Shown here piece after piece: positions 27,982 through 30,797 of a stretch of DNA of 30,797 nt. Where the stretch lies: the IMG/VR virus record IMGVR_UViG_3300044621_001249, positions 1 to 30,797 of that record; one strand, written 5' to 3'. The number at the start of each line of letters is the position of its first letter. Position 1 is the stretch's first letter. The notes under the pieces are model-generated. The model worked only from the letters and a program-made list of their open reading frames with translations. It searched no databases and was not told where the DNA came from. A program made the position numbers and the translations under genes. The stretch is from a virus.

Positions 27982-29843
27982 TGGCTGATTTTGGTTTTGT
28001 CGGGCCTTCGTATGAGGCGCCCAGCATTTACCAGGATGCCCAGGAGTGCATCAATTTCTATCCTGAACTTGACCCCCTGAAGCAGCCTGGCGAACGCGGC
28101 GTGGCCGCGCTGTATCCAACGCCTGGGCTGACTGCGCTTTTGCTGTTCCAGAATCAGCAAGAAATCCGCGGCATGGTCACCCTGTCCGGCGGTGACATCA
28201 TGGTGGTGGTTTGCGGCCCTTACGTTTACGCTATCACTTCCAGCTACACCACCACGATGGTGGGCCAGCTGAACACCAACACCGGGCGCGTGGGCATCAC
28301 CGACAACGGCATCAACGTCTACATTGTGGACGGTGTTAATCGCTACACCTGGCGCATTTCTTCGCCATCGTCGGCGGTGTTTACCGGTTCCATCAGCGGC
28401 ACCACGCTGACCGTTACCGCCATCACCAACGGCACCATTGGCATCAATCAGGGCTTGTTTGGCGTTGGAGTAAGCCAAGCCACAGTCATCACCGCGCTGG
28501 GCACTGGAACCGGCGGTGTGGGCACATATACCGTCAACCTTTCGCAAACCGTCGCCAGCGAACAAATGAACAGCGCCACTGTTGGCGCGGTGGTTACGGG
28601 GTCAATTTCCGGCACAACGCTGACCGTCAGCGCGGTGACCAGCGGAACGCTGTATATCGGTCAAACCATCCAAGGTTCCACTGTCACAACGCAAACCATC
28701 ATCACGGCGCTGGGAACCGGAACCGGCGGCGCCGGAACATACACGGTCAACAATTCGCAAACCGTCACTTCGCGCACCCTTTATGGCCTGAACTGGTCGG
28801 TGTTGCCGTCCACTGATGGCGCATTCCAGGGCGGCACAAACGTTGACATTGTGGACAATTATTTTGTCTACAACCGGCCCGACACGCAGCAATTTGGCGC
28901 ATCGTCTGTTTTGTCGCCCATTTCGCCCGCGTTAAGTTTTTCCAGCAAAGACGGCGCCCCTGATGACCTGGTGACGTTGATTGTTGACCACCGCGAAATC
29001 TATTTGCTGGGGGAAGCATCCAGCGAAGTTTGGGTTGACCAGGGCACCATCCCGTTTCCGTTTACCCGCATTCCTGGCACATCAACCCAACACGGCATCG
29101 TTGCGGCATTCAGTGTGTCCCGGCTGGGCAATTCATTTGCTTACCTGTCGCGCAACAATCGCGGCCAGGCGCAAGTGGTGCAAATGAATGGTTACGTGCC
29201 GCAGCGCATTTCGACCCACGCGGTTGAAGCCACCCTGGCAAATCAAGATGTCAGCGACGCAATTGCCTGGACATACCAGCTGGAAGGACACGAAGTCTAT
29301 GTGATTTCGTTCCCGACCCTGAATTTGACCTGGTGCTATGACATTGCTAGCGGCATGTGGCACAAATGGCTGTACACCAACAATTTGGGCCAGTATGAAC
29401 GCGCCCGCGGCAATTGCTGCGCCGTGTTCCAAGGCCAGGTTTTGGTGGGCGATTACGCAAATGGCAAGGTCTACAAACTGGACAAAACCAACTACACAGA
29501 CGACGGCCAGCATGTACGCCGCTTGCGCCGCGCCCCGCACCTGGTTACTGATTTTCAGCGTCAATACTTTGACGAGTTGCAAATTCAATTTCAGCCTGGT
29601 GTGGGCACTGTAAACGGCAGCGGAGAAAACCCTCAGGCCATGTTGCGCTGGTCAAATGATGGTGGTTCTACCTGGTCAAATGAACACTGGACATCAATTG
29701 GCCGTATGGGAAAATATGCAAATCGTGCAATTTGGCGGCGCCTTGGAACGGCGCGTGACAGGGTTTTTGAGGTATCTATTTCTGACCCTGTGAAAGCCGT
29801 GATTGTGTCGGCCAATTTGAAAGCAACCGCGGGGGAAAATTGA
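27981..29843 (+). CDS. P22 gp10-like neck protein with two inserted repeat domains
   Basis: 620 residues against 472 in P22 gp10. N-terminal [29 protein letters not shown] and later [35 protein letters not shown] and [13 protein letters not shown] match the packaged-DNA stabilisation family, a beta-propeller-like ring between gp4 and the tail needle. Residues about 133-196 and 204-266 are two copies of the domain found inside the gp4-like protein, and account for most of the additional length. The gene starts at the last base of the gp4-like gene. Confidence 0.85.
   Translation: MADFGFVGPSYEAPSIYQDAQECINFYPELDPLKQPGERGVAALYPTPGLTALLLFQNQQEIRGMVTLSGGDIMVVVCGPYVYAITSSYTTTMVGQLNTNTGRVGITDNGINVYIVDGVNRYTWRISSPSSAVFTGSISGTTLTVTAITNGTIGINQGLFGVGVSQATVITALGTGTGGVGTYTVNLSQTVASEQMNSATVGAVVTGSISGTTLTVSAVTSGTLYIGQTIQGSTVTTQTIITALGTGTGGAGTYTVNNSQTVTSRTLYGLNWSVLPSTDGAFQGGTNVDIVDNYFVYNRPDTQQFGASSVLSPISPALSFSSKDGAPDDLVTLIVDHREIYLLGEASSEVWVDQGTIPFPFTRIPGTSTQHGIVAAFSVSRLGNSFAYLSRNNRGQAQVVQMNGYVPQRISTHAVEATLANQDVSDAIAWTYQLEGHEVYVISFPTLNLTWCYDIASGMWHKWLYTNNLGQYERARGNCCAVFQGQVLVGDYANGKVYKLDKTNYTDDGQHVRRLRRAPHLVTDFQRQYFDELQIQFQPGVGTVNGSGENPQAMLRWSNDGGSTWSNEHWTSIGRMGKYANRAIWRRLGTARDRVFEVSISDPVKAVIVSANLKATAGEN
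28377..28568 (+). repeat. [10 protein letters not shown] repeat domain, first copy in gp10-like gene
   Basis: Encodes [14 protein letters not shown] to LSQTVASEQ. Related to 27232-27456 and 28590-28778. The lower identity at third codon positions suggests divergence after duplication or separate acquisition. Confidence 0.75.
28590..28778 (+). repeat. [10 protein letters not shown] repeat domain, second copy in gp10-like gene
   Basis: Encodes [14 protein letters not shown] to NNSQTVTSR. It follows the first copy after a linker of about seven residues. GTGTGG is shared with the first copy. Confidence 0.75.
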
Positions 29844-30067
29844 TGCTACCAACACCACAAACGCAGCCTTACCCCCAATCGGAATTTCTTGACCCAACGA
29901 CCAAGCGGCCAACCCGGGCCTGGCAACAGTTCTTCATCAATTTGCTGAACTTCACCAGCGCCAGCACGGCCACAGCTGGTTCCGCGACCCTTCCGGCCAA
30001 TCCGGTGGGGTTCATCAACGTAACGGTGAATGGGGTGGCCTATAAAGTGCCCTATTACGACCAATGA
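29843..30067 (+). CDS. Small virion-associated protein (74 aa)
   Basis: 74 residues from ATG 29843, overlapping the gp10-like stop (TGATG). Starts [17 protein letters not shown], with TRAWQQFFINLLNF and ends VNGVAYKVPYYDQ. A short conserved protein of this type is common beside phage neck and ejection genes; role not established. It replaces the tail-needle position of P22 (gp26), but it lacks the long coiled coil, so it is not gp26. Confidence 0.55.
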   Translation: MLPTPQTQPYPQSEFLDPTTKRPTRAWQQFFINLLNFTSASTATAGSATLPANPVGFINVTVNGVAYKVPYYDQ

Positions 30068-30375
30068 ATTTTGACCCAAAAATTTTTCATCATTTTTCTG
30101 ATGGCTTGTATGCCAAAGAAACAATGATTCCAGAGGGGCAGTTTTTAGTTCAGCATAAACACGAATATAGTCATTTGTCTATTATTGCAAAAGGCAAAGT
30201 GATGGTTTTTGTTGATGATGAAAGTTATGTCGCTGAAGCGCCAGTATGTTTAGAAATTAAGGCTGGCGCAAATCACGGCGTGAAAGCATTGACTGATGTT
30301 GTTTGGTTTTGCATTCACGCAACGGACGAAAAAGACCCGTCCAAAGTGGATGAAGTTTTGATTAAAGGGGAATAA
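30064..30375 (+). CDS. Cupin-domain protein
   Basis: 103 residues, ATGA overlap with the preceding gene. Cupin motif 1: G25-x5-H31-x-H33 with G44 (GQFLVQHKHEYSHLSIIAKG); motif 2: P60, G68 and H71 (KAGANHGVKAL). A single-domain cupin probably binding a metal through H31, H33 and H71. Such small cupins occur beside structural genes in aquatic phages; substrate unknown. AT-richer than the flanking genes. Confidence 0.75.
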   Translation: MNFDPKIFHHFSDGLYAKETMIPEGQFLVQHKHEYSHLSIIAKGKVMVFVDDESYVAEAPVCLEIKAGANHGVKALTDVVWFCIHATDEKDPSKVDEVLIKGE

Positions 30376-30376
30376 T

Positions 30377-30797
30377 ATGCCTTGGATTATTGGCGGTTCA
30401 ATGCTGGTTTCCGGCTTGTTGGGTTCAAGTGCGGCGAAAGATGCCGCACGTACACAAGCGGCTGCCGCCGACCGAGCTGCTCAAGTGCAGCGCGAAATGT
30501 TTGACATCACCAACAAACAGCAAGAGCCTTACCGCGAAGCTGGTTATTCGGCGTTGAAAGACATTGCTGGAAGCAAAGATTACTTCACAAATCAATTTGG
30601 GCCGGAAGACTTTACCGCGGCCCTTGACCCCAGCTATGCGTTTCGGTTGAGGCAGGGGCAAATGGCAACGGACGCCGCCGCAAACCGTGCGGGTGGTCTA
30701 ATTGGCGGTAATGCTATGCAAGGCATGCAAGACTACACCCAGGGGCTTGCCAGCACCGAATATGGCAACACGTTCAACCGGTATCAAACCCAACGCG
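30377..30797 (+). CDS. DNA-ejection protein, N-terminal part (3' truncated by window edge)
   Basis: 140 residues visible, open at the right edge; AAAGGGG ribosome site before ATG. A short hydrophobic Gly-rich N-terminus (WIIGGSMLVSGLLGSSAAKD) then Ala/Gln-rich helices, with EPYREAGYSALKDIAG, DPSYAFRLRQGQMATD and NRAGGLIGGNAMQGMQDY. This matches the DNA-transfer (P22 gp7-like) family found after the neck genes. Injected proteins of this kind help form a channel through the cell envelope. The rest of this protein and at least one other ejection protein lie outside the window. Confidence 0.8.
   Translation, partial: MPWIIGGSMLVSGLLGSSAAKDAARTQAAAADRAAQVQREMFDITNKQQEPYREAGYSALKDIAGSKDYFTNQFGPEDFTAALDPSYAFRLRQGQMATDAAANRAGGLIGGNAMQGMQDYTQGLASTEYGNTFNRYQTQR

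Noticed and set aside
1-30797. tRNA genes, integrase and attachment sites
   Set aside because: No cloverleaf-like sequence, no tyrosine or serine recombinase motif and no long direct repeats at the edges were found by eye.

Overview
The window is a contiguous stretch of a tailed double-stranded DNA phage genome. Its head, portal and tail-neck genes match those of P22-like podoviruses. No host gene, rRNA, tRNA, integrase, transposase or CRISPR array is visible. GC content looks moderately high. Several small early proteins (the DUF7696-like, YdaU-like, YbcO-like and NinB-like ones) are of kinds common in phages of Burkholderiales, so a betaproteobacterial host, perhaps freshwater, is a reasonable guess but not proven. 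Both ends cut through DNA-ejection genes: the left end holds the 3' part of one and the right end the 5' part of another. The window is therefore probably most, but not all, of a genome linearised inside the ejection module.

Layout. (1) 1-3197, plus strand: end of an ejection protein, a tail fibre with a collar domain, then a lysis cassette (XhlA-like protein, two further membrane proteins including a GTA-type holin candidate, and an M15 endopeptidase). (2) 3194-7209, minus strand: early leftward genes with a recombination set (Erf-like annealing protein, YqaJ/lambda-type exonuclease, SSB-like protein), interleaved with small unknown genes and four tiny single-pass membrane proteins. (3) 7210-7366: divergent control region with a leftward and a rightward sigma70-type promoter and related dyad sites. 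A further promoter with the best copy of the site lies at 6643-6672. (4) 7367-11325, plus strand: Cro/YdaS-like regulator, YdaU-like replication protein, small unknown genes, VRR-NUC nuclease, NinB and a YbcO-like HNH nuclease, closed by a strong terminator. (5) 11377-15042, plus strand: a pre-packaging block with a helical protein, a zeta-toxin-like P-loop kinase, a GroES homologue, small basic and coiled-coil proteins and a probable virion protein. (6) 15039-21368: small and large terminase, P22-type portal, scaffold and coat protein. (7) 21426-30797: two small virion proteins, a 1328-residue glycine-rich fibre, two accessory proteins, gp4-like and gp10-like neck proteins, a small protein, a cupin and the start of an ejection protein.

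How it works together. The Cro-like protein probably controls the divergent early promoters through a dyad resembling TAAGC-TG-GCTTA. Leftward genes supply recombination and probable host takeover functions; rightward genes supply replication and DNA processing. The late genes build a procapsid with portal, scaffold and coat, package DNA with the terminase, close the neck with gp4- and gp10-like proteins, add fibres and lyse the cell. The most notable points are a repeated beta-rich domain inserted into both neck proteins, a kinase plus co-chaperonin in the pre-packaging block, the set of micro-membrane proteins, and the shared operator-like sites. All assignments come from reading the sequence; no database search was run.
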